Origin: Synura sp. LO234KE
Taxonomy: Eukaryota > Sar > Synurophyceae > Synurales > Mallomonadaceae
Length of the DNA: 15,736 nucleotides
Direction: 5' to 3'
Assembly: GCA_015143735.1 (NCBI GenBank)
Contig: VKHC01000195.1
Location: 1 to 15,736 of the forward strand
Under the pieces are notes generated by a model. It was given only the letters and a program-made list of their open reading frames with translations, was not told where the DNA came from and did no database searches. Of this stretch, positions 1 to 8,798 are shown in pieces. Each line of letters opens with the position of its first letter. The stretch's first letter is position 1. Made by a program: the position numbers and the translations under genes.

Positions 1-38
1 TTTGAGATAACACCACTCAAAATCGGAGTAGAAAAATA

Positions 39-305
39 CTAGATATGTTTTGGCACTGTCGCACAAAACACGTTTTTTAAAACTGAGATGTTCGTTACTA
101 CAAGTAAGTAGCTGGCGGTAACTAGAAGACCAAAACAGTTCTTGAACAAACAAAAAAGGTCACTAATCGCATAGTCAGCCAAAGTATGACGGTTTCTACG
201 ACACCGATATGACGAAAACTTTCTTGGGACTAATTTCTTTGTTTCTAGTGCCTTAAGTCGCTCACCAACAGTACCGGCGGCAACAGCGCTCCTAGGAATA
301 CTCAT
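39..305 (-). CDS. possible first exon of an unrecognised gene running off the left edge
   Basis: An ATG-initiated frame reads leftwards for 88 codons. The first 50 or so residues are polar and basic (MSIPRSAVAAGTVGERLKAL, then a Lys/Arg-rich part). The remainder is hydrophobic and Cys/Phe-rich, as expected when a frame reads on into an intron. A good donor (GTGAGC) follows codon 13 and a weaker one (GTGACC) follows near codon 48, so the true exon may be only 40 to 145 nt long. The ATG lies 284 bp beyond the NUP88-like stop, on the same strand and downstream of it. I recognise no family. It could also be a chance frame. Confidence 0.22.
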   Translation of the reverse strand: MSIPRSAVAAGTVGERLKALETKKLVPRKFSSYRCRRNRHTLADYAISDLFCLFKNCFGLLVTASYLLVVTNISVLKNVFCATVPKHI

Positions 306-588
306 AATTTCTTTGCGTCCTAAAACTCCTTTAAAAGAGTTGTATCGTTGGAGCGGCTACTCAAATGGAATCACAAAAATTATATTTACAGCGGATGAGT
401 CTGTTTTACGGAGGAGAATATGCTAATAATGGAAAGTTAGAGCTGGAACTATGGCGAAAAATGATCAATAATTAACACTGACAGTCTGTTTTACGGAGGA
501 GAATATGCTAATAATGGAAAGTTAGAGCTGGAACTATGGCGAAAAATGATCAATAATTAACACTGACTCAGAAAGGTTATAATTTCGT
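306..588. other. intergenic region between the left-edge frame and the NUP88-like stop
   Basis: AT-rich and without a convincing frame. Its only marked structure is the 85-bp tandem duplication. It should hold the 3' end of the NUP88-like transcript (minus strand) and, if the left-edge frame is a gene, that gene's promoter. I see no canonical AATAAA on the minus strand just after the stop. Confidence 0.6.
398..567. repeat. perfect tandem duplication, 2 x 85 bp
   Basis: Positions 398-482 and 483-567 are identical base for base and directly adjacent. The unit starts AGTCTGTTTTACGGAGG and ends AATTAACACTGAC. The block lies 22 bp beyond the stop codon of the NUP88-like gene, so it probably falls in that gene's 3' UTR or terminator region. 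Absence of any mismatch suggests a recent duplication or an assembly artefact. No coding frame runs through it. Confidence 0.95.
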
Positions 589-3500
589 TCACTTCGAAGA
601 GAGAGCACTCTGTACGCTGTATAGCCTCGCCTCCACGGCCTCCAACTCATCCTTAACCCTCTGTAGAGAAGCAGCCTAGAGATTCACAAAATGCACAGTA
701 TGAAAAATGGAACGCGACTTCAACGACGTGCTTAGAACAAGGAGTTCACGTTGGAGAATATAAAGACACAGAGTATAGACGAACGTGCAGTACTCCTACT
801 GACCTGTGACTTCATGAGCGCGATCAGTTCCTGTAAGTCTTCATCGGATAAGGTCATCTCTGCTGCACTCCCCCCACGCCGTCCTTTCTGCGCGGATGAT
901 GGTGCAGGAGAAGAGAAGGGTGGGCGTTCTTGAAGACTAGCTTGCGCAGCGTCTGTCGAGGCTCCTGGTGATCCAAATGGAAGAGAAGCATTTTGTGCGC
1001 TCGGTCCACTGTTCGTCTCCCTCGATGTCATATGAGCGGTCATATGATTTCCAGGAGAACCAAATCCCAACCCAGATCCCTCCCGAGACTGAGCCCTTAC
1101 TCCACCACTACTCCGCAGAAAAATAGGACTGCTTTGATTCGAGGCAGCCATTGTGTCTCCTGGACTAACTAACCCCCCACCGTTAGACCGCACCTGTCGC
1201 TTGAACTCCCTCTTCAACATCGCCACGTTCTTCTCCAACTCCACCGCTTGATCCTGCCACACTTTCAATTCCTCATAATATTTTCGTTCTGCTTTAGATA
1301 CAGTTGGTCGAGTAGACATAGCCGAGGACATACAAGACGACACGAACAGCTTCCTCCTTCCTGTACTCTCTTGCAATCGTTGTAAGCGTTCTTCTACCAC
1401 AAGTTGTCGCTGTTCTATGGCTGAGATTTTACCTTTTAGTCCAGAAGAAGAGTCGGAATCTGAAGACTGAATACGGCTCATTTGATACGATATGGTGTCC
1501 TTTATTATTTCCAATCTGGTAAGTGTGCGCCTCTGTACCTCTTGCATTGGATATAAGACTCTCTTCTCAATATAGTCCTTGGTGGTGTCCATGAATGAGT
1601 CAATAACAGCGCTAGACTAACAGAGAGCGCATGGAATGAGTTCACTAAGTGTCATATAAGCACTCGTTGGAAATAAGGTACAGATGAATCGTAAAATATG
1701 TTAAGGATATTCAGCACTAGGTGAAATAGAATTTGAAATAGTGGCTGATTATCATAAATAGACCGAAGATTGGCTGAGAGTCTTGTCAGGTGTCAGACTT
1801 GTTCCCTTAATTCGGGTCAAGTAAAGTCGAAATGCATATAATCTTTCGCCTACACTTTTGCTGACCGCCTCCAGAAAAGGACAAATCACGTCCTTTTGCT
1901 GGTGGTAGCACGTGAAACCCGCCATGTCCATCTCTTCATGATTACAGTTAACCGAAATAAATATTCAAATCTTACCTCAAATGGTTTGAGTCCAGCGCTA
2001 GAAGGCTTGGGTACACGCAGCAGCGCTTCCTTCGCGTCTTTTATATATTGTTGGGTCGCGGCGAGTAAAGCAGGACTCTCTCCCCCTAATCCTTGGCGCG
2101 GGTCCGTAGAGTTCTCCTCCGCCTATTTCATATCGAAATACGCAACGAACCGTTTCGATTCAGGTACAGAAATAGAGCAACAGCGTTGGGAAGTTTGATT
2201 CAATCCATTTGGTGCGAGGGTCTATGTGGATATAGAATATCTTTTCACACCTGTTTTTGCACCCTCTGAGTCCAGGTGTACAGTTGCTCGTAGAGAGAGA
2301 GGTCAATAACGGCTAAGAGGCCGGTGGACATCCTGGTCACTGCCATACGACCCAAGTGGACAGAGGACTGTGCCGTGACACACATGCCTACTAACGTGCA
2401 TGGCTGCATTGTCGCGATTACAGTAGGGTAGAATACCAACGTGCTTGAAGTGGGTGGAGCAGGAGCGGCCGGGTAGTCCTTCAAGGATGGGTTTGTGGAG
2501 GCGGTGAGAAAGGTCTCGATCCACGGGAACCGCACAAGGAGGACCGCCGCGGGAGACGCCACCGTCACCAACACGACTTGAGGAAGAACTGTTATGATCA
2601 TAGACGACATGTGACACAGGGAATAGTCGGAAACACAAGCACTTATGTCATCACAGTACGTGCATGCATCCACATCTATATTGACTGGTTCGTCCGTTGA
2701 ACCGCTAGAACTATAGTCGCTAGATCTGACTCAGATTCCGTGCAGTAGATTAGAGAAGAATGAAAATACGCGCGAAAGAGAGTCCATCAGTATGTCCTCC
2801 CGCCTAGGCACAGTATGCACTAGTCCTTGCTCGGGTTACCTGGGTCCCAGGTCAACCGCGAACGCCCTCCGCAGGTAACGGTATCTTGACCCTGTCTGTC
2901 TCGGGCCGCGGGGGAGGGGGTGGGCATGTGGGCGGGAGGGACGAACTCTACGAGGGCGAGGAGGCAAGACTCACACGTTGCGCTGCCGGAGGGAGAGGAG
3001 GAGATGGACAACGAGGAGAAGGCGGGGTGGTGGTCTTTCCATCGCGGGTGGATCTAAATAGAAGAGGGGCAAGTGGAGGAATAGAATTCTGTTCAAATTA
3101 GTAAGGAATAAATTACGTGTGGTAACGGCTTAAAGTTGAGTAGTGGAGAAGTGGCCGACGATCTGCTGGACGAGGAAAATGAGCGATCTATAGAATAAAC
3201 AAAATGAGAAGGTATACTAAATATACCCCAAATCCCCCATCCCTTCAGATACCGATAAATACTGATAAATCTAGTTCTGTGCAAAGACACACGTCCATGC
3301 AATTCTCACCTCCCCGTCCAGGAGCAGCAGTAGGACCCCGCCGCCTCCATATGACACGGCCACCACAGGGGCCGAGCAGTGATGATGTGGGCAAAGGAGA
3401 AGGTCGCTGACCTGGCCATATATACTCAGATCGATAGGGGTACGCGTATGACGGTTACTGTTGCTTTTGGATGGGAGTGACCCGTGGAACGGGCCTTGCA

Positions 3501-4455
3501 GCAGAGGGGTAGCTTCTAATATTCGGTATAAAGTGGAATTTCTTTCTTGTTGTTCCTTGGCAGCATAAGCTCCAAAATATGTGACTTTTTCAGAAGCTGG
3601 TTTAGTTTCTGCGAATGAAGTGTTGGAAGTGTGAGAAGGTATGGAGTTCGGCGGTCCGAATCCAGCGGTTAGGTATTTATTCACTAATTGTAATTCCTGA
3701 TCGCTGGGACCTCGGAATGGAGCATTTGAGTCGCTTTCCAAGGACATATGATATTCTAACCAACTCCATAGGTCTTCTACTATTGCGTTATTTACTATGC
3801 ATCCGGATGGGATGATTGGGCAGAGAACATACAGTCGACCATCATTCGTGAGCAATAAAATTGAAAAACGAAGCCATCCAGAGCCAGTACCGAATGTAAA
3901 TGATACGAAAGGTAAGCTTGAAGGCAGTGTGATGTCTTGTGTTGCTCCTGTGATTACATTGATAACAGCGAGTACACCAGTGTTGAGGAGAAATACGACG
4001 TGATAATCACTTAATGGATGCCATCGAGCTTGAAGTATGCATGAGCCCGGTTCCTCCAAAAATTCCTCTCCAGCCAAAGTAAACTGTAATTCGTTCTGAT
4101 TTTCACCATGGTAATTAAATGAGTTGATTGATCGGTTTGATGCAAAAAGAACCCCTAAGCACTTAGGCTCCCAAATCAATAAAATAGTTTCAGATGCATT
4201 AAAACACAACTGACTAAAATTTGGTACAGGTTGGGCACCATTCGCAATTTCTAATTTTTTAAATTTAGACAATCTATCTTTGCTTTGACCATTTTCAGCA
4301 GATTTTGAAATGGAAAAGAAGATAGTAGAATTCTCCCCTATGAGGTATATATCACCAGATGAACTACAGGCGACAGAGTTAGGCGGCCACTTGGCATTCG
4401 CCAAATCAAAGACAGGCGGGCTAATTTTCCCTCCCTCAATGACCTCATCGTCCAT
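589..4455 (-). CDS. NUP88: NUP88/Nup82-family nucleoporin, seven exons, about 1006 aa
   Basis: Predicted structural nucleoporin of the cytoplasmic face of the nuclear pore; in the family it anchors the Nup214/Nup159-Nup62 module used for mRNA and protein export. Exons in reading order: 4455-3310, 3053-2840, 2729-2251, 2122-1976, 1898-1764, 1616-804, 675-589. They join in phase to 3021 nt. The N-terminal half (1-382, continuing into exons 2-3) is a beta-propeller with the family signature RWHPLSDYHVVFL at 144-156 and a CPHH-containing strand near 355. Exon 3 gives a YSLCH...FPWIETFL stretch like the late propeller. Exons 5-7 give the C-terminal coiled coil (DYIEKRVLYPMQEVQRR near 721; final helix LEAVEARLYSVQSALSS). 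The ATG at 4455 is the only sensible start, 125 bp from the divergent gene. Donors are mostly strong (GAG|GTGAGA, CAG|GTAAC, CAG|GTGTGA, GAG|GTAAG, CAG|GTCAGT); that of exon 5 (TCG|GTCTAT) is weak. At 1006 aa it exceeds human NUP88 (741), partly through a Ser/Gly/Pro insert at about 852-960. Family call firm; exons 2 and 5 less certain. Confidence 0.82.
858..1184 (-). other. disordered Ser/Gly/Pro segment with FG-like motifs inside the NUP88-like protein
   Basis: This part of exon 6 encodes residues about 852-960, between two coiled-coil stretches. It is rich in Ser, Gly, Pro and Ala. It contains GFGSPG (F892) and PFGSPG (F921), with related PIFLRSSG and PPFSSPAPSS nearby. FG dipeptides spaced by polar residues are the hallmark of nucleoporins that bind transport receptors, but two copies are few. 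The reading frame is unbroken, so it is translated rather than intronic unless a further intron is hidden here; no strong donor/acceptor pair flanks it. Confidence 0.6.
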
Positions 4456-4580
4456 TGTAAAATCTCAAAATCTTTCGAAGCTCACAGTGGATACACTAGT
4501 GGAAAACAAAAAAACAGTGAGTTAAAAAAAAAAGAATTTGTAGTCGTTTTTAAAATTAAAATTACGGAAAGGTAACAATA
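4456..4580. promoter_or_regulatory. short divergent promoter shared by the NUP88-like and TFIIIC-like genes
   Basis: Only 125 bp separate the two ATG codons, which face away from each other. The region is AT-rich with A-runs (4508-4515 and 4524-4533) and a T/A-rich block before the plus-strand ATG. That ATG has AACAATAATG context, with A at -3. No clear TATA box is seen for either direction. Both 5' UTRs and the core promoters must fit here, unless a 5' UTR intron or overlapping initiation exists. Confidence 0.7.
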
Positions 4581-7500
4581 ATGTCGAATGATTACGCTAG
4601 TAGTCAAAATGCTACCGCGCCTTTGTTATACAAATGTAGCACTTGTTTGAAAACTTTTAAGAGTGCAGGGGGATTGAAGTATCATATTGAAAAAGGAGTA
4701 TGCGTGAACAAAAATTTCATTTTGAGCAAAGAATCGGAAGCGAATAAAAATTCTTATGGATCAGTGATGAAAAGGAAAGCGTCTGATACTGATTTATATG
4801 AGGAGTCGTGGCGTGATGGACGCGAGCAGAATTCGTATAACACTTCCCAACCGGAGTTTCGTGACGCAAACAATCTCGAACCTAAACTGGTGAGGCCATC
4901 GTTTAGATCCGATGAATCAAAGAGCGCACAAGAAGAGGACAATTTTATGACTATGAGTAAGAGCTTACTCTTCCCGTTTTGATTATTTTGAACATTTAGT
5001 GTTAGGTAATTTCCCCAACAACCAAGGCCGTAATGTAGGCACCTCTGCTCGAATTTACTCCTCTATTAAGGAAAAATGGATGTCGAGTAATGTTACGAAG
5101 TTCACAGAAAGAAAAGGGGTACTGAGTGAAGCTGCTTTGCACAATAACATCCAAAATGGCTTATGGAGTGGTTTCCGTGGTAAATGGACACCATTGCAGC
5201 AATGGGCGAATGAAGAGTCCGTTACTCTTCCTTCTGTCAGCATGCGAATAATTGATCATTCTTCATCCTCTTCATCTTGGCGCCTGCCCGGAACCTCTTC
5301 TGCGTCATCGACGGACTGGGATAACAACTTGAAGATCCTGCGACCTTACGAAGGCGTGGCGGTTACACGCAAATCTTCTCAAAATCCCGCTCACGTCGAC
5401 TTTCTTGCAAACTGCGGTGGACCAATATGGGCCACTCAATTCTCTCCTGCATTATTTGACCATATCGACCCTTCACAATCTTTTACTGCATCTAGAAAGA
5501 CTTACGCGACCCAGCACCTCGCTGTCGGACTTAGTCGAATTGGATTTCCTACCCCAGAAGAACTGCTTCAAATCGGCTTTGTGAACACTGGAGGAATGAT
5601 GGTGCATGGAATCGGAACAGACAATGTTTACGTCGTTGGGGCCAAAGCAAAATACTCGAATTTACTCGAGTTATGGGCGCTCGACTCTCCGGACCCTGAT
5701 CTGCGGGGAAGTAATAACGGCTCTTTCGAAACCTCTTTGCGCCTCAACTACCTCCTCGAGATGAAATACAGAGGTCAAGTATGGGCACTGCAATGGAACC
5801 GTGACGTCGCCGCTGCATTGCCTTACAGTCAAGTCCCAGACCCTACCCTTAGCCCATCATCCCGCGCTCAACAATTAGGAATGGGAGTCCTTGCTGCGGT
5901 CTGTGGCGACGGCAGCTGCCTCATTCTCGCCCTTCCGAAGAACCCTCCCACCAACATCAGCGGTGAACCACTCGTTCTCTCCGAAGAGTCCGCTCGACTG
6001 CTCGAATTGCGTGGGTCAGAAACCACTTCCATCCTCTCCATCTCGTGGGTGTACAGCCTGGGGGCGGAGCCTTCTTCCATCTCTACCTCATCTTTGGTGC
6101 GGGCTGTAGGGGGACTGACAGACGGCTCAGTCGTGCTCTGGTCCTTCACCATTTCCCGTGGAAACCAACAAGGTTGTCGCTCATCCTCTTCCTTACTGTA
6201 CTCGTACTGCTGTCTATTCTTGTTCCTCATTGTACTCGTGCCAACAATCTGTGCCCTATTCATATTTAAGTCCTAATCCATAACTTCCTCTGACTTCCTG
6301 ACTGTGTCCCTGTCCCTGTCCCTGGTCCTATCCTGTAACTGCCCTGTCCATGTCCATGTCCATGTCCTGTCCCCAACAGACCGATCGGTATCCCCCGTCC
6401 TCCCACTCATGAGGTTCTTTGACGGGCAGGTATTGCGCCTTAGGCCATTGCATCACCGCGCCACGGCATACAATCTGCAGTTCCGTTTCCCTCTGTCGGA
6501 ATAGTCCCACTTCTGCTGCTCTACCATCCGTGCAATAACCTCATTCAACTGTATCCATCCCACCACCCGAGCCCCCCTCACTCATGTTGTCTCCTCCTCC
6601 CCACGTCTGTCCTTCGATCGATGCCTGCAGTTGGATATGGAAAACCCGTGTATCAGTGCGGTGAGATGTGTGTCCTGCTGCCCGTACCACCCGGGACTCT
6701 TCGCCACCGCGGGTTACGATGGAGCCTTCAAGGTACACACACGTCTCTACTGTCGTTGTTTGTATCACTTCACCTACAGTTCTGACATTGTAATTGAACC
6801 TGGTCATACTTCCTAAGGGCCATGTCTACTTCAGACACAGGACCTGACTGGGTCCCTGACTGTTTTTTGTACCGCTGACGGTCACTTGACTTCAAGTCCC
6901 CTTCTTCACTGCTATCCTTGCCTAGGTGTGGAACATGGAGGATCCGAGTCGACCGTTATACTCTAAGACAATCTACGTGGGTTGGTTGCTAGACGTGCAG
7001 TGGGATCCCTATGGGCATGGCGTGTACACTGTGGGTAGCGACTTCCCCGTGGTGAGTGCACAGATAAAAAGGGCTGGGAAGGGAAGAGAGGAAGGGGAGG
7101 TTGGCACCATTAACGAGTGGGCCATACGTCTCACTGCTTACTTTCTATTTACTCGAAGAAAGTATACGACCCTTGGTATTCTCAGCCTACCTCTCGCGGC
7201 ACACATCCTGATACCAATATCTGACTATTCTAATTCCATCTTTGTTCCTCATCACTCCCCTCTCTCTTCGCCTAAATACTGCAATCCTTCTAGATTACAT
7301 GGGATCCACTTTGGAGCGAGTTAGCCAACAGTGCTGTGAAACGTACTGTACTCTACAGCCACGTGGCCAACCATGGCGCGACGTGGAAAGTGGATGTAGC
7401 GCGCTACGACGGTCATACCATCAGCGCCTCAGTTTGTTCTGATGGCAGTGTTCGTCTGGCGATTGTTGGTATCCGTGCCCTGGCGAAGGTGGGTCCGTAT

Positions 7501-7827
7501 GACATGGGGACACTGGGCATGCGACAGCTCTTCAGATTGGTTAATATAGGGAGTCAGATTGACCTGCACGGTGTAGGTCCTGTGGCAGACGTGGAGGTAC
7601 AGTTGGCGACTGAGGAGACGGGTAACCAGAGGGACAACGACGCGAACGAGTTATCCGACCCACGTGTGGCCATGCATGCGGTGCACATTCACAGTTATGC
7701 CAGAGAGGCTGGTACCGGCGGACTGAGAGAAGGACCAACCGTGGATCTGCACTATGTCGCTGTCTACGGTGGAGCAGCGGGTTTGCTGAGAGTACAGTCT
7801 CTGTACCCCGCGGAATGCTGCAATTAA
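4581..7827 (+). CDS. TFIIIC WD40 subunit (GTF3C2/Tfc6/Sfc6 type) with N-terminal zinc finger, six exons, about 786 aa
   Basis: Predicted subunit of TFIIIC, the nuclear factor that recognises the A and B boxes of tRNA genes and recruits TFIIIB and RNA polymerase III. In the family this subunit belongs to the B-box-binding half. Exons: 4581-4956, 5000-6172, 6380-6429, 6631-6732, 6926-7051, 7294-7827. They join in phase to 2361 nt. Residues 19-41 form a C-x2-C-x12-H-x5-C finger (C19, C22, H35, C41). WD-like strands follow: GPIWATQFSP (266), GQVWALQW (384), GVLAAVCGDGSCLILALP (421), GGLTDGSVVLW (496). The best family match spans exons 4-5: SCCPYHPGLFATAGYDGAFK joined to VWNMEDPSRPLY, then GWLLDVQWDPYGHGVYTVGSDF. 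The C-terminus adds SASVCSDGSVRLA and YVAVYGGAAGLLRVQSLYP. Donors include AAG|GTACAC, GTG|GTGAGT and CAG|GTATTG. Intron 1 would be only 43 bp, but it is needed to bypass an in-frame TGA at 4981. Exon 4 could instead start at 6505, also in frame; I prefer 6631 because 6505-6630 is pyrimidine-rich and unlike the family. Confidence 0.8.
6305..6374 (+). repeat. TGTCCN hexanucleotide microsatellite in TFIIIC-like intron 2
   Basis: Three copies of TGTCCC (6305-6322) are followed, after a degenerate gap, by three copies of TGTCCA (6345-6362), one TGTCCT and one TGTCCC. The tract lies inside the 207-bp intron at 6173-6379 and ends five bases before its acceptor (CCCCAACAG). It therefore also serves as the polypyrimidine-rich end of that intron. 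Its low complexity supports the view that 6173-6379 is intronic. Confidence 0.85.
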
Positions 7828-7897
7828 CTGGTCCAGCCCGCAGTGACGGTGACACCGTCGTTCGCTTTCTCCCTCCTCCCCCGCAACGCGCAATACA

Positions 7898-8158
7898 ATG
7901 TTAACTTTGGTTTCGGGGAACTTATCGTGTTTCTTGGTAAAGATATTACGGGCCCGTGCAAATGCTGGGACTTCGTCGTTGGCTACATCCGAAGAGAGTG
8001 GCCAACCGCTAACCAATCGCTTTAAGATTGACGGCCTCCTGGTAGTCCTCGGTATTTTGGTTTTTACGCGATTATTGTATCATTCTGGTCTATATACCTT
8101 TGCCAACGCTGTGGCTGAATTTCTCTCGCTGCTCGTTGCGTACGTGTTAGATAAGTAA
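7898..8158 (+). CDS. small hypothetical membrane protein, 86 aa
   Basis: The ATG-to-TAA frame starts 70 bp after the TFIIIC-like stop, on the same strand. The N-terminal 45 residues are mixed, with a basic, small-residue stretch (KILRARANAGTSS). Residues 46-61 (GLLVVLGILVFTRLL) form a likely membrane helix and 68-83 (FANAVAEFLSLLVAYVL) a second one, ending in a short polar tail. I do not recognise the family. It might be a complete small protein or a terminal exon. The minus strand over 7651-8065 is also open and basic, and one strand must be a shadow. The start codon, hydrophobic segment and stop favour the plus strand only modestly. Confidence 0.33.
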   Translation: MLTLVSGNLSCFLVKILRARANAGTSSLATSEESGQPLTNRFKIDGLLVVLGILVFTRLLYHSGLYTFANAVAEFLSLLVAYVLDK

Positions 8159-8604
8159 ATTCGATTTGTACAGAACTTTCTGGTTATTAAACATCTCATG
8201 AGTGGTGCTGGTATGTGTGTTACAGTGAAGGAGGTACATGTGGACGACTATCCTCTTTCCGGCTAAGACCACCAGCACCGAAGACCTTCCTGAAAATTAA
8301 ACAGTTACTTATTGCCAAGCCCAGTACTGGTAATGATGCTCATCAATAATCGACAACAGTCAATTAGTAATATAGTTCCAGAAAGCATTATGGTTAATTA
8401 AAGAGGGCAGCCAAAAGTCAGAGTGATAATTCAGCATGAGAGAAAACTCGCTTCCCTCACCACTAAACCATTTTGCGGAAAGATATCAGATATCGTCTAT
8501 TAGTTAATTACACCCCCGTCAGCACTAAGAATGGTAATGGCGAAGAAAATGAATCGAACCAATACAGACGGAGAAAAAATCACCCTCTATGTACCAAAGC
8601 GCAA

Positions 8605-8721
8605 GTCCCGTGACCGAGTAGAGGGAACGAAGTGAGTGCACTCGGTGCAAGGGAATTCTTAGTCGTCCCCAACTAAATCACCCCCACTAAACCATACGGC
8701 ATGTCCCGTGACCGAGTAGAG
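8605..8721. repeat. 19-bp direct repeat pair, 98 bp apart
   Basis: GTCCCGTGACCGAGTAGAG occurs at 8605-8623 and exactly again at 8703-8721. The second copy is followed by GCACAAGGAG and the first by GGAACGAAGT, so the match is confined to the 19-mer. A shared ACTAAACCAT word lies beside each. Role unknown. Confidence 0.85.
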
Positions 8722-8775
8722 CACAAGGAGACTGCACACGGCGAGCTTGCGCTAACGCGCCACGATGTCTCCCGC

Positions 8776-8793
8776 GTGGTGGCGAGCCACCAC
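8776..8793. other. GC-rich hairpin, 7-bp stem with CGAG loop
   Basis: GTGGTGG (8776-8782) pairs perfectly with CCACCAC (8787-8793) around a four-base CGAG loop. It lies just before the minus-strand open frame that ends at 8799. It could form in DNA or RNA, but nothing nearby shows that it is a terminator. Confidence 0.6.
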
Positions 8794-8798
8794 CTCCT

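Noticed and set aside
2303-2638. 111-codon minus-strand frame starting at 2638
   Set aside because: It overlaps NUP88-like exon 3 in another frame; the exon 3 frame joins both neighbours in phase and carries the family-like strands.
2840-2970. Strong donor-like T|GTGAGT inside NUP88-like exon 2 (near 2958)
   Set aside because: Using it would remove the CESCLLALVEFVPP stretch, which fits the family; the CAG|GTAACC donor at 2839 joins exon 3 in phase.
5868-6263. 131-codon minus-strand frame
   Set aside because: Antisense shadow of the TFIIIC-like exon 2.
6505-6630. In-frame extension of TFIIIC-like exon 4 to an acceptor at 6504
   Set aside because: Open and in phase, but pyrimidine-rich and unlike a WD strand; the acceptor at 6630 (CCTGCAG) gives a better joined protein. 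Kept as an alternative.
7651-8065. Long minus-strand frame across the end of the TFIIIC-like gene
   Set aside because: Largely antisense to exon 6; strongly basic peptide with no motif, as expected from the complement of a hydrophobic coding stretch.
8551-8700. B-box-like GGTTCGATTC (minus, 8560-8551) and A-box-like TGGTTTAGTGG (minus) nearby
   Set aside because: The boxes are about 135 bp apart, too far for a tRNA gene, and no cloverleaf forms around the B box.
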